DNA of 11,297 nucleotides from Strigomonas culicis (Eukaryota; Euglenozoa; Kinetoplastea; Trypanosomatida; Trypanosomatidae), in the NCBI GenBank assembly GCA_000482145.1, contig AUXH01000608.1, forward strand, positions 1-11,297. Reading direction: 5' to 3'. Every line of letters starts with the position of its first letter. The stretch's first letter is position 1. Of this stretch, positions 1-6,353 are shown one piece after another. The notes beneath the pieces are model-generated. The model did no database searches and was not told the DNA's origin. It was given only the letters and a program-made list of their open reading frames with translations. The translations under genes were made by a program, and so were the position numbers.

Positions 1-1
<1 letters not shown>

Positions 2-52
<51 letters not shown>
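2..52 (+). repeat. (TC)n dinucleotide microsatellite, about 25 units
   Basis: An uninterrupted TC/CT run fills the left edge of the window and probably continues beyond it. It is pure pyrimidine on the coding strand and lies 60 to 80 bases ahead of the first possible splice acceptor of the BAR-domain gene. It can therefore serve as that gene's polypyrimidine tract. Its length may vary between alleles or be miscounted in assembly. Confidence 0.97.
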
Positions 53-53
<1 letters not shown>

Positions 54-130
54 ATTCAACCTTTTCCCGTGTACTTGCTTTTCCGTACATCTCGTTTTTA
101 TTATTATTCGAAGCACAATTATATATCGAG
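53..130 (+). promoter_or_regulatory. Predicted trans-splice acceptor region and leader of the BAR-domain gene
   Basis: After the TC repeat the sequence stays T-rich, with no AG until 112-113. That AG is the natural spliced-leader acceptor, giving a leader of about 17 bases with no ATG. A second AG at 129-130 abuts the start codon and would leave no leader, so it is less likely. This is inferred from the first-AG-after-pyrimidine-tract rule of kinetoplastids. Confidence 0.6.
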
Positions 131-943
131 ATGCACAGAACACTTACCAAGACGCTGAAAATGGTGCCAAAAACGGCCGATGATGAGTTCAACCGTTGCT
201 TGGCAGCTTCTAAAAGCCTTCACTCGGCCATACAGATGTACGATTCTGCTGTGCGCAAAGCGAAAAGTGCTTTGGAGAGTGTTGCCGAGCGACTTGTTGA
301 CGTGAAGACAGCATTTCTCAAACTAACAGACAGCTGTGAAACACATGAAGGCACTGCCAGTGTTGTGACTGCTTTCAGTGTTTCTGTTGAGCGTGTAAAA
401 TCTGAGATCTTGGCTGAGTTTCAAAGGTCTGTCGATCAGGATATCCTGTCCGCCACACATGAGATGAAGTGTATGAAAGGAGACTGCGAAAAGGCGGAAA
501 GTGAGCGTCGGAGAGCTCGGAAAGATTTTGATGTGTATAGAGAATTGGTGCGTCAAAAGGAATCAGAGTATGACAAAAAGGGTAAGAATCTGATTGAGTC
601 AAAAACATATGGATCCGACGTTATCAAGCGCAATGAGCTGGAACAAAGGTTCTCTGCAGCCGACGCACAGTTCAAGGATATTCATTCTCGATTTGTCGAC
701 AGGAGCGCCTCCATGATTGCGCAAAGCATCTGCTCTTTTTTGAACACTTGGTATAACTTTTTCAATCGCACCTCCGCTGAGTTCGGTGCGCTTGTCAGCT
801 CAGCACAAGCGATTGGACAAGGGTATCATCAACGCTATAATCAAGCGAATGCTCAAATGAATCAGAGTGGCAATCAAATGGCAAACGAGGAGTTTCAAAT
901 GCAGCAAAGTGTTCGTGATGGTTACGACAATCGGGGGTTTTAG
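131..943 (+). CDS. BAR-domain-like membrane-curvature protein
   Basis: A 270-residue, almost wholly helical protein. Residues about 1-17 are short, basic and amphipathic, like the N-terminal helix of N-BAR proteins. Three long coiled-coil helices follow, at roughly 18-65, 83-155 and 165-228. The middle one is highly charged (KAESERRRARKDF near 121-133). The third has the pattern typical of the last BAR helix: a Phe and charged residues, then hydrophobic-rich SICSFLNTWYNFFNRTSAEF around 199-218. Residues 229-262 form a Gln/Asn-rich tail. BAR dimers bind and bend membranes in endocytosis and trafficking; that role is inferred here from fold. There is no signal peptide or membrane span. The ATG at 131 is the first after the predicted acceptor; Met11 is an alternative that would remove most of the amphipathic segment. 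The gene ends with TAG. A generic coiled-coil protein is the main alternative. Confidence 0.72.
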   Translation: MHRTLTKTLKMVPKTADDEFNRCLAASKSLHSAIQMYDSAVRKAKSALESVAERLVDVKTAFLKLTDSCETHEGTASVVTAFSVSVERVKSEILAEFQRSVDQDILSATHEMKCMKGDCEKAESERRRARKDFDVYRELVRQKESEYDKKGKNLIESKTYGSDVIKRNELEQRFSAADAQFKDIHSRFVDRSASMIAQSICSFLNTWYNFFNRTSAEFGALVSSAQAIGQGYHQRYNQANAQMNQSGNQMANEEFQMQQSVRDGYDNRGF

Positions 944-1522
944 TGCCAGTAAACCGAAACAACAACAGAGAGTTCAAGAACAATGTGGGAGAAAAGTGCA
1001 GACATAAACTTCTCAAATGGGAGGTCATTGTGTATCACTAATGTTAAATGTATATGCATATGTATGTATGTTAAGGATTCCTTGGGTTGTTAATCGTGTT
1101 TATTTTCTTTGTTTTTCTTTGCTTTTTTTTTCTTTTTGCTTCTCTGTACTGCGTGCATTATTTTATTCTGTATTCAATTGTTTGGAACAGATCTCCGTTG
1201 CTCACTTTCGTTCGTCCGTTGTACGGTTTTTTCTTTACCTACCAATAGTATTTTTGAGATATAGCGCATGGTACACAGCACGTGTATAATATGTGTGTAT
1301 TTCACCGTTGATGCTGTGTGTGTGTATGTGTGAGTAAGGAGGAGATCTGACTGCTCAAAGAACAAATGCAAGCATAGCTGCCTACGTCTGCTACACTCTT
1401 TTTCTGTCTATTTTTTTTTTGACCACTGGATTTATTTGCAGTCTTTTTATATTAATTATTGTATTGCTATTATTATTATTATTATTATTCACCTCTTAAA
1501 GGTACCGATATACGATTGATAG
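944..1522 (+). promoter_or_regulatory. Intergenic region with predicted acceptor for the syntaxin 6-like gene
   Basis: This 579-base gap holds the 3' UTR of the BAR gene and the splicing signals of the next gene. It has T-rich stretches (about 1100-1145), a short TG run (about 1313-1332), and a pyrimidine tract from about 1390 with a T10 run at 1411-1420. The first AG after that tract is at 1440-1441, in the context TTTGCAG. This gives a leader of about 81 bases free of ATG. A later AG at 1500-1501 is possible. A 90-codon open frame at 1017-1289 is hydrophobic only because of T-richness and is not called. Confidence 0.6.
1468..1489 (+). repeat. (TAT)n trinucleotide repeat
   Basis: About seven TAT units lie between the two candidate splice acceptors of the SNARE gene. 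The repeat would fall in the 5' UTR if the upstream AG is used. It is seen directly; any function is unknown. Confidence 0.9.
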
Positions 1523-2215
1523 ATGTTGGAAAATGATCCTTTCGATGAAGTAGTAAAGGAGCTACGCGAGTCCATCACACAGGCTAAAGTGATTCAAGGG
1601 AAAGCGGCGCAAAAAGGTGTAGTGACCGCTGATAACGTCATCGAGTTACGAAACGTGCATGCAAATGCCACTGAAAACTTGGAAATGCTAAGGGAAATGA
1701 CATCTGCTATTGAGAATCGAGGTGGTCGCTTCGAGGGCAAGTTTTTTTCTGCCAATGAGATGCTTAATCGTCAGAACACTGTGCGGTCTCTGGAAAGCGG
1801 TGTTACGGAAATCGACCTTTTCATACGAGATATTGAAGCGAAGAATAAGGCACGAGCTGAAGTTGCCCGCAAAAGGGATGCTTATTCACCGCAAGCAGCT
1901 AAAGATGATTTTGTGCAAACACAGGAACATGCCCAACGGGAGGAAACAGAGTTGCAGGATCAAGTGCTGGACCGCCTTTCCTATGGCCTACAGGAACTGA
2001 GAGAGACAGGTGTGAACATCAACGACGAGCTGGTTGTACAAGATGCGATGCTGAATGATATAGATCGAGATATGTCAGGTGTCCAAGTTCGCCTGCGGGC
2101 TGCAAATCAAAAAGTAGATAAGCTGCTTGCTAGCATGTCGAATAAAGGGAAAATATGCACCATCATTAGCCTCGTTTTGATCCTTCTGTTCCTTGTGATG
2201 TTTGTCTTCAATTAA
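1523..2215 (+). CDS. Qc-SNARE, syntaxin 6/10-like
   Basis: A 230-residue tail-anchored SNARE. It starts with DPFDEVVKEL and SI at residues 5-18, the pattern that opens the syntaxin 6 N-terminal three-helix domain (about 1-105). The SNARE helix spans about 145-205, with heptad hydrophobics and the zero-layer glutamine at Gln173 (ELVVQDAML), so it is a Q-SNARE. A single hydrophobic membrane span at about 211-229 ends at the C-terminal Asn, leaving almost nothing on the lumenal side. Syntaxin 6 family members act in fusion at the trans-Golgi and endosomes; that site is inferred here from family. The start is the first ATG after the predicted acceptor and it keeps the conserved DPF motif at the expected place. 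Another Qc-SNARE class such as syntaxin 8-like is less likely, because those lack this N-terminal pattern. Confidence 0.88.
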   Translation: MLENDPFDEVVKELRESITQAKVIQGKAAQKGVVTADNVIELRNVHANATENLEMLREMTSAIENRGGRFEGKFFSANEMLNRQNTVRSLESGVTEIDLFIRDIEAKNKARAEVARKRDAYSPQAAKDDFVQTQEHAQREETELQDQVLDRLSYGLQELRETGVNINDELVVQDAMLNDIDRDMSGVQVRLRAANQKVDKLLASMSNKGKICTIISLVLILLFLVMFVFN

Positions 2216-2448
2216 GTGCTCTATCGTCTGAAATTCATTGTTTCCATCAACATACATTACGATCAGTCATCTCCGTTCTACATGGTATCTGAAAACTCTT
2301 GTGGAGTTGAAAGCAAATTCATGTTTTCCACACATAGAATTCCGTGTCTCACTTCTTTCCCTCTCCGCTTATTGCTCACCTTACGTTTGCAGAAGCGTAC
2401 AAAGAGAAAGCATAGAAATTTTTTTTAAACGAGTTGTTGCTTGTCATT
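2216..2448 (+). promoter_or_regulatory. Intergenic region with predicted acceptor for the Asp-box protein gene
   Basis: A pyrimidine-rich tract at about 2346-2390 ends in TTTGCAG, with AG at 2391-2392. It is a textbook acceptor, and gives a 56-base leader without ATG. The leader includes a T8 run (2419-2426) and an in-frame TTG pair at 2434-2439 that is not needed as a start. Overlapping short frames here have no recognisable protein features. Confidence 0.65.
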
Positions 2449-3942
2449 ATGAACAAGTGCTCTGAAGTCACTGCCCTCCTGAGGAGGTCCTCCAAAATGA
2501 CCCAGGATAGAATTCTCTTTATTTGCTACTGCCTTTTGGGAAGCCAAGAAGGAGAATGTGCAACAGAAGAAGGATGTGGTAGGCTATCGCTCGCGTCTCT
2601 TTGCATGCTGTTGCGGTATGCCTTTCCTGGTGCTCCCCCTCGTTTTCTGTTTGCCCTCGGAAGCAACAGCATGCTTCTTCGTAGTCCCGATAGAGGAGCG
2701 ACGTGGAAAACGGTGTTTTCGCCACACCCCACACCCACAGATGCGCACGACAGAAACGATACAAAAGAGAATGGAGGAGTCGCGTTAGGCGATATCATGG
2801 CGGTGCTGCAAGGAAGAAATGAAGCAGGCGTTGATGTACGTGATGAGAATGTGTTGTGGGTTGTGTGTCAAGGAGAAACGGTTGTATTCGGGGGGAAGAA
2901 GGGTATTATAGGCCTCTCTGGCAACAGAGGTTTATCCTTTACGTTACATGAAGATGAGTTTGCCAGCCTTGTTGGGAAGGCGGCAAAACTGAGCTACGCC
3001 GCTCTATTAGACTCTACGCACCTCGTCGTCACCTGCGAGGAGAAAGTGATTCTCGCAGAATTGCTCCCTGGGGAGGATAGCGGAAGCCCATGGACGCTAA
3101 GTGCCCCCAAGCTGTTGCTAACATGCAAACAAAATGTGTGCCTGCTGCAGGTGCACGAGAGAGGAACCCAATGCGAGATCATTGTTGCTGAACCGAGCCT
3201 GCTGCACTACTCTCCAGACAGTGGAAGCCATTTTGTGGAGCTGGAGCACTCGTTTGGATTTATCCGCGGTATCGATTTCCTATCGTCCACTCGAAACACG
3301 CATTTGCCACGGTTTCCTTCCGAGGCGCGGGTGTTACAAGGAGAGAAGGTCACCAAGACGAAGAGGGCGGACTCGTCCAGTGACCCCGTCAGTTACGAAT
3401 ACGCGGTAGGGGTGAAGAAATCGTTGGATCTCGCCACCCTGAGAGGTGTTATGTCGGGGGTCGAGCGGAGCTTCCTGACGGTTGATCATGGAGGAAATAC
3501 TGCATACCGGTATCTTTTTATTTGCGGTGTAGGTACCGAAGTGCTGCCCTATGATTATTCAGCAATGCTGTGTATCTGCTTGCGTGCATCCGGGGAAGAG
3601 CTCTGCGCGTACACAATAGGGAGTCGCGTTAGTTATGTGCCCTACACACGGTCGGGTCCGGGGGAAGCGCTGCTCTGCGCCACCAGTACGGTGCCAGAGT
3701 CCGATAAGACTACCTTCATTAGAGGCAACTCGAGTGGAGTGGCCTTTTCTGGTGATGGGGTTAAATGGTCCGATCCCAAAAGGTCGTCCCCAGTGAGCAT
3801 TATTCCATGTGACGGCGGCGATGTCATTGTGTGTGGTCAACGAAACACAATAACGACGTTCAGTTGCAATGCCACAGCGACGTGGCCAATACCCAGCGAA
3901 CTGCGGATCCCCTCTTTGATCAATGTAGCGTATCTGCAATAA
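2449..3942 (+). CDS. Unknown protein with repeated Asp-box motifs, probable beta-propeller
   Basis: The open frame extends to a TTG at 2434, but the first ATG after the acceptor is at 2449, giving 497 residues. I do not recognise a named family. The protein shows Asp-box (BNR) motifs of the form S-x-D-x-G-x-T-W: SPDRGATW at 79-86, SGNRGLSF at 157-164, SPDSGSHF at 255-262, a degenerate TVDHGGN at 344-350, and SGDGVKW at 434-440. Their spacing is regular at 78, 98, 89 and 90 residues, as expected for propeller blades. Asp-boxes occur in sialidases, VPS10/sortilin and HCF136/Ycf48-like proteins, so the motif shows fold, not activity. I see no sialidase arginine-triad context to claim an enzyme. 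There is no convincing signal peptide or membrane span; residues about 22-30 and 51-70 are mildly hydrophobic. It is probably a cytosolic or scaffold protein. Confidence 0.8.
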   Translation: MNKCSEVTALLRRSSKMTQDRILFICYCLLGSQEGECATEEGCGRLSLASLCMLLRYAFPGAPPRFLFALGSNSMLLRSPDRGATWKTVFSPHPTPTDAHDRNDTKENGGVALGDIMAVLQGRNEAGVDVRDENVLWVVCQGETVVFGGKKGIIGLSGNRGLSFTLHEDEFASLVGKAAKLSYAALLDSTHLVVTCEEKVILAELLPGEDSGSPWTLSAPKLLLTCKQNVCLLQVHERGTQCEIIVAEPSLLHYSPDSGSHFVELEHSFGFIRGIDFLSSTRNTHLPRFPSEARVLQGEKVTKTKRADSSSDPVSYEYAVGVKKSLDLATLRGVMSGVERSFLTVDHGGNTAYRYLFICGVGTEVLPYDYSAMLCICLRASGEELCAYTIGSRVSYVPYTRSGPGEALLCATSTVPESDKTTFIRGNSSGVAFSGDGVKWSDPKRSSPVSIIPCDGGDVIVCGQRNTITTFSCNATATWPIPSELRIPSLINVAYLQ

Positions 3943-4019
3943 CGGCTTTATCTGCACCTTTTTTTCCCCCTCTTCTCTCTGATCGGAAAGAAAACAAAAC
4001 AACGGAGAACACAGGATTG

Positions 4020-4033
4020 AAAAAAAAAAAAAA
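4020..4033 (+). repeat. A14 homopolymer
   Basis: A run of fourteen A in the presumed 3' UTR or spacer after the Asp-box gene. It is genome-encoded, so it could cause internal oligo-dT priming in cDNA work. No function is inferred. Confidence 0.93.
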
Positions 4034-4171
4034 GAACGATATCCACCTAAATCATATAGCATACAAACACGTATGTAGCCCGTCACATATCGAGCCTGGT
4101 CAAGATGTCAAATGAACTCAAAGAGATGATAAATGATTGATCGAATCGAGATTTTTTGCACTCACTATTTG

Positions 4172-4195
4172 CCCCCCCCCCTCCCCCCTCCCCCC
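4172..4195 (+). repeat. C10-T-C6-T-C6 tract (G-rich on the opposite strand)
   Basis: Three C runs are separated by single T residues. The complementary strand reads G6-A-G6-A-G10. That meets the usual four-runs-of-three-G rule for a G-quadruplex with very short loops. It sits within the polypyrimidine region used for trans-splicing of the WD40 gene. Confidence 0.9.
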
Positions 4196-4306
4196 TTGTT
4201 CCCCTTCTTTCTCGCTCCTCATCACTCTTTCCCTTTCACTCTATTCAACTACTTATTACGTGTAGTCTTTTTCAAGCTGTTTTTGTGAAGTTTTTTTTTT
4301 GCAAAA

Positions 4307-5620
4307 ATGGGGGGAAGCTGCACCAAATCGTCCAATGACATTGTAGAAGACAAAGCACGTAACCCAAAGCGAAATGCATATACAGAGAAGAACAAGGAAG
4401 CCCCAATTAGCCCGGTAGATCAAAAAGGTATAGAGGAGAATACGACTGCGAAGCCAGCACCGCCTGACACCATACCTAGCAAAGTCATTGTACCAGCAAC
4501 AGAGAGGTTTGATGTTATCCATGAGATAGAGGCTCTTCAACACACAATGAAACCTACTGTGTCGGTAGTCCCCAGTAGTTTACTGCATCCCAGCTTCCGC
4601 CAGTTTACGCCGATGTTCGCTGAAGGTACCGCTGCACTTTCTGTGGCGTCATGCAAAAATGCCAATGCGCCTCAGCAGGTATTGGTGGGGGGTGAAGACT
4701 GTAGCATCGCACTTCTGAACTATGAAACGGGTCACGTTATCAGGCGTTGGGTCCACGCACACGGACGCGATGTCAACGTAATCACACGTCCGTTGAAGAA
4801 CGGCTGCTTCGCCACAGGGAGCCGCGACAAGGCGGTGAAGGTGTGGTCTTTGACTCAAGATGACTCAATCGCAGATTTGGAGGGCCATTCACTCAATGTG
4901 ACCTCTGTTGACATGCACCCAGATTCGACATTGGTGGTGTCGGGGAGCAAGGACAACACCGTCCGACTGTGGGACGTCAACAGAAAAGAGGAGTTGTACT
5001 GCGGTGATATCAAGCTCAATCTTGTGCACTTTGTACGCTTTGTGCCCACGGTCAACTGTGTAGCTCAGGGGGGTGAAGATCTCACTCTTCGCCTGTGGGA
5101 TGTACGCTCTGGCGCAGGAGGGAAAGATCTTTCTCTCTCATGCACACTTGAGGGTCTAGACTATTATCCGACGTGCTGTGAGATTGTGGAGAGCCAACCC
5201 CACTGCATCTTGACCGGTCACAACGGTGTCAACGGGTGTGGTTCATACATTTGTGAGTGGGACTTGCGTATGCAGAAGTGCTTGCGCATGTACTTAGGGC
5301 ATAAGGAAACTGTGACAGCGCTTCGAGGGGGCTCCTCGTTCTACGGTACTGACCGCTTCTTCAGCGTCAGCCAAGACAATGTGATTGGATCGTGGCATCT
5401 CGAGAAGGATGCTTCCGTGGAAGAAGTCCATCGTCCAGAGGCGAACGGTGTTTCAGTCCTAGAAGGGCGAATGACGTCGATGGAGTGTGAGGAAAATGGA
5501 GATCTGATCACAACTCACGCGAGCGGCTGTGTGGTCGTCTATCGACCACTTGGAAAAGACAGCGTGCCTAGCCAACGCTATCGATACATTGGAGTTATGC
5601 CAGAGAACTGTGCCTCGTAG
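4307..5620 (+). CDS. WD40-repeat protein with predicted dual N-terminal acylation
   Basis: A 437-residue protein. The N-terminus MGGSCTKSS carries Gly2 for N-myristoylation (Ser/Thr-rich positions 4-8) and Cys5 as a palmitoylation candidate, a pattern that anchors kinetoplastid proteins to plasma or flagellar membrane. Residues about 10-95 look disordered and charged. WD40 blades follow, seen as VLVGGEDCSIALLNY (125-139), FATGSRDKAVKVWSL (168-182), VVSGSKDNTVRLWDV (210-224), VAQGGEDLTLRLWDV (252-266), a divergent blade ending YICEWDL (314-320), and FFSVSQDNVIGSWHL (351-365). GH dipeptides at 193-194 and 331-332 support the register. Around 400-413 lies a weak last blade, so six to seven blades in all. 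WD40 propellers are protein-interaction platforms; the partner cannot be read from sequence. The ATG at 4307 is the first after the acceptor and is required for the lipid signal. Confidence 0.9.
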   Translation: MGGSCTKSSNDIVEDKARNPKRNAYTEKNKEAPISPVDQKGIEENTTAKPAPPDTIPSKVIVPATERFDVIHEIEALQHTMKPTVSVVPSSLLHPSFRQFTPMFAEGTAALSVASCKNANAPQQVLVGGEDCSIALLNYETGHVIRRWVHAHGRDVNVITRPLKNGCFATGSRDKAVKVWSLTQDDSIADLEGHSLNVTSVDMHPDSTLVVSGSKDNTVRLWDVNRKEELYCGDIKLNLVHFVRFVPTVNCVAQGGEDLTLRLWDVRSGAGGKDLSLSCTLEGLDYYPTCCEIVESQPHCILTGHNGVNGCGSYICEWDLRMQKCLRMYLGHKETVTALRGGSSFYGTDRFFSVSQDNVIGSWHLEKDASVEEVHRPEANGVSVLEGRMTSMECEENGDLITTHASGCVVVYRPLGKDSVPSQRYRYIGVMPENCAS

Positions 5621-6353
5621 ATACATATAATAATAAAACATCGCAACGTATCAGCGCATCTGTAATTGCAATGACGCAGAGTGCTTTTAACAATGGAAGA
5701 GAGAAGGAAAGCATCGTCTCAGCTCCAGTACAATTGGCGTCCATCTTTTTTATTGTTGGTTCGTTCTCGTCGTCTTTAACGTTTTGTTTCTTTTTTGGAC
5801 GGATTATAAAACCCGTGTCGTTTTGTTGCATTTTTATGTTCACTAACCACTCTATCGTTCTTTCTTTTTCTCTCTGTATTTTTGTTTTTGACATTCATGA
5901 AAGAAAGAGGAAAGTAAAAGATCGCTAGAATAATCGGTTGAAATAATCAGCTTGCTTACTGTTGTATTCTTTTCCCTCTTTAGCCAACAGCTGAAATAAA
6001 TGCCGCGTATACAACTAATATATAAGGAAGCATATAAGTTTTTTTTCCCCCCTTCGTTGATCACGTCGATTGTGGCTGTCATAGTGTTATCATTCATTTT
6101 TCTAATGATGTACACTTTTTTTTTAAATTATTATTTTAGTTTTCTTAATAGTACATAAAGAAAAAGAAAAAATAATAATGCATGAAAAGAAAAATCCGTA
6201 GCACTGACGGCGGTACAAGAAACTGAATCCGTATGCATTAGTCATACTGCAAAGAACTGTTTATCTGTTTCCCCCTTTCTTTTTTCAAGCTCAATAGTGA
6301 TACTGTAATTGGTCTCAGCAAGAGTGATTTTGAACAGGCAAAGTAAAGAGAAA
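5621..6353 (+). promoter_or_regulatory. Longest intergenic gap, with predicted acceptor for the tail-anchored protein gene
   Basis: This 733-base spacer is mostly T-rich and A-rich low-complexity sequence. It contains several pyrimidine stretches (about 5851-5888, 5967-5982 and 6038-6057) and an AU-rich hairpin candidate (6127-6179). The acceptor tract at about 6261-6287 ends in TTTTTTCAAG, with AG at 6288-6289. This gives a 64-base leader without ATG. An 85-codon ATG frame at 5671-5928 is rich in Phe, Ser and Cys from T-rich sequence and shows no conserved-looking motif. I see no tRNA or clear snoRNA. Confidence 0.55.
6127..6179 (+). other. AU-rich imperfect hairpin
   Basis: Bases 6127-6137 pair perfectly with 6169-6179 (11 pairs). 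After small internal loops, 6140-6146 pair with 6158-6164 (7 pairs), leaving an 11-base apical loop. The arms are nearly all A and T, so stability is modest and chance in low-complexity sequence is a real possibility. Confidence 0.45.

Larger units (their letters stand above)
3943..4306 (+). promoter_or_regulatory. Intergenic region with C-rich acceptor for the WD40 gene
   Basis: This 364-base gap holds a T/C-rich stretch after the stop (about 3958-3980) and an A14 run at 4020-4033. A very C-rich pyrimidine tract follows from about 4172 to 4263. The first AG after it is at 4264-4265, with later AGs at 4275-4276 and 4289-4290. The leader from the first AG is 41 bases and has no ATG. A proline-rich frame at 4156-4338 is only the translation of the C tract. 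Confidence 0.6.

Noticed and set aside
1017..1289. 90-codon + strand frame after the BAR gene
   Set aside because: Its hydrophobic, Phe-rich protein follows from T-rich intergenic sequence. It has no conserved motif and no suitable acceptor in front of it.
2434..2448. TTG start giving five extra residues to the Asp-box protein
   Set aside because: An ATG at 2449 follows the acceptor as the first ATG, and kinetoplastid nuclear genes use ATG.
3559..4086. 175-codon minus-strand frame
   Set aside because: It is mostly antisense to the Asp-box gene, and its remainder is a translation of low-complexity spacer.
4156..4338. Proline-rich 60-codon frame before the WD40 gene
   Set aside because: It is a translation of the C-rich polypyrimidine tract and overlaps the true start in another frame.
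5671..5928. 85-codon + strand ATG frame in the long spacer
   Set aside because: Composition (Phe, Ser, Cys) reflects T/C-rich sequence and no domain is visible. It remains possible only if a splice site maps near 5640-5670.
6104..6225. Box C-like (UGAUG) and box D-like (CUGA) elements suggesting a snoRNA
   Set aside because: The boxes are about 115 bases apart with no terminal stem, too far for a trypanosomatid C/D snoRNA.
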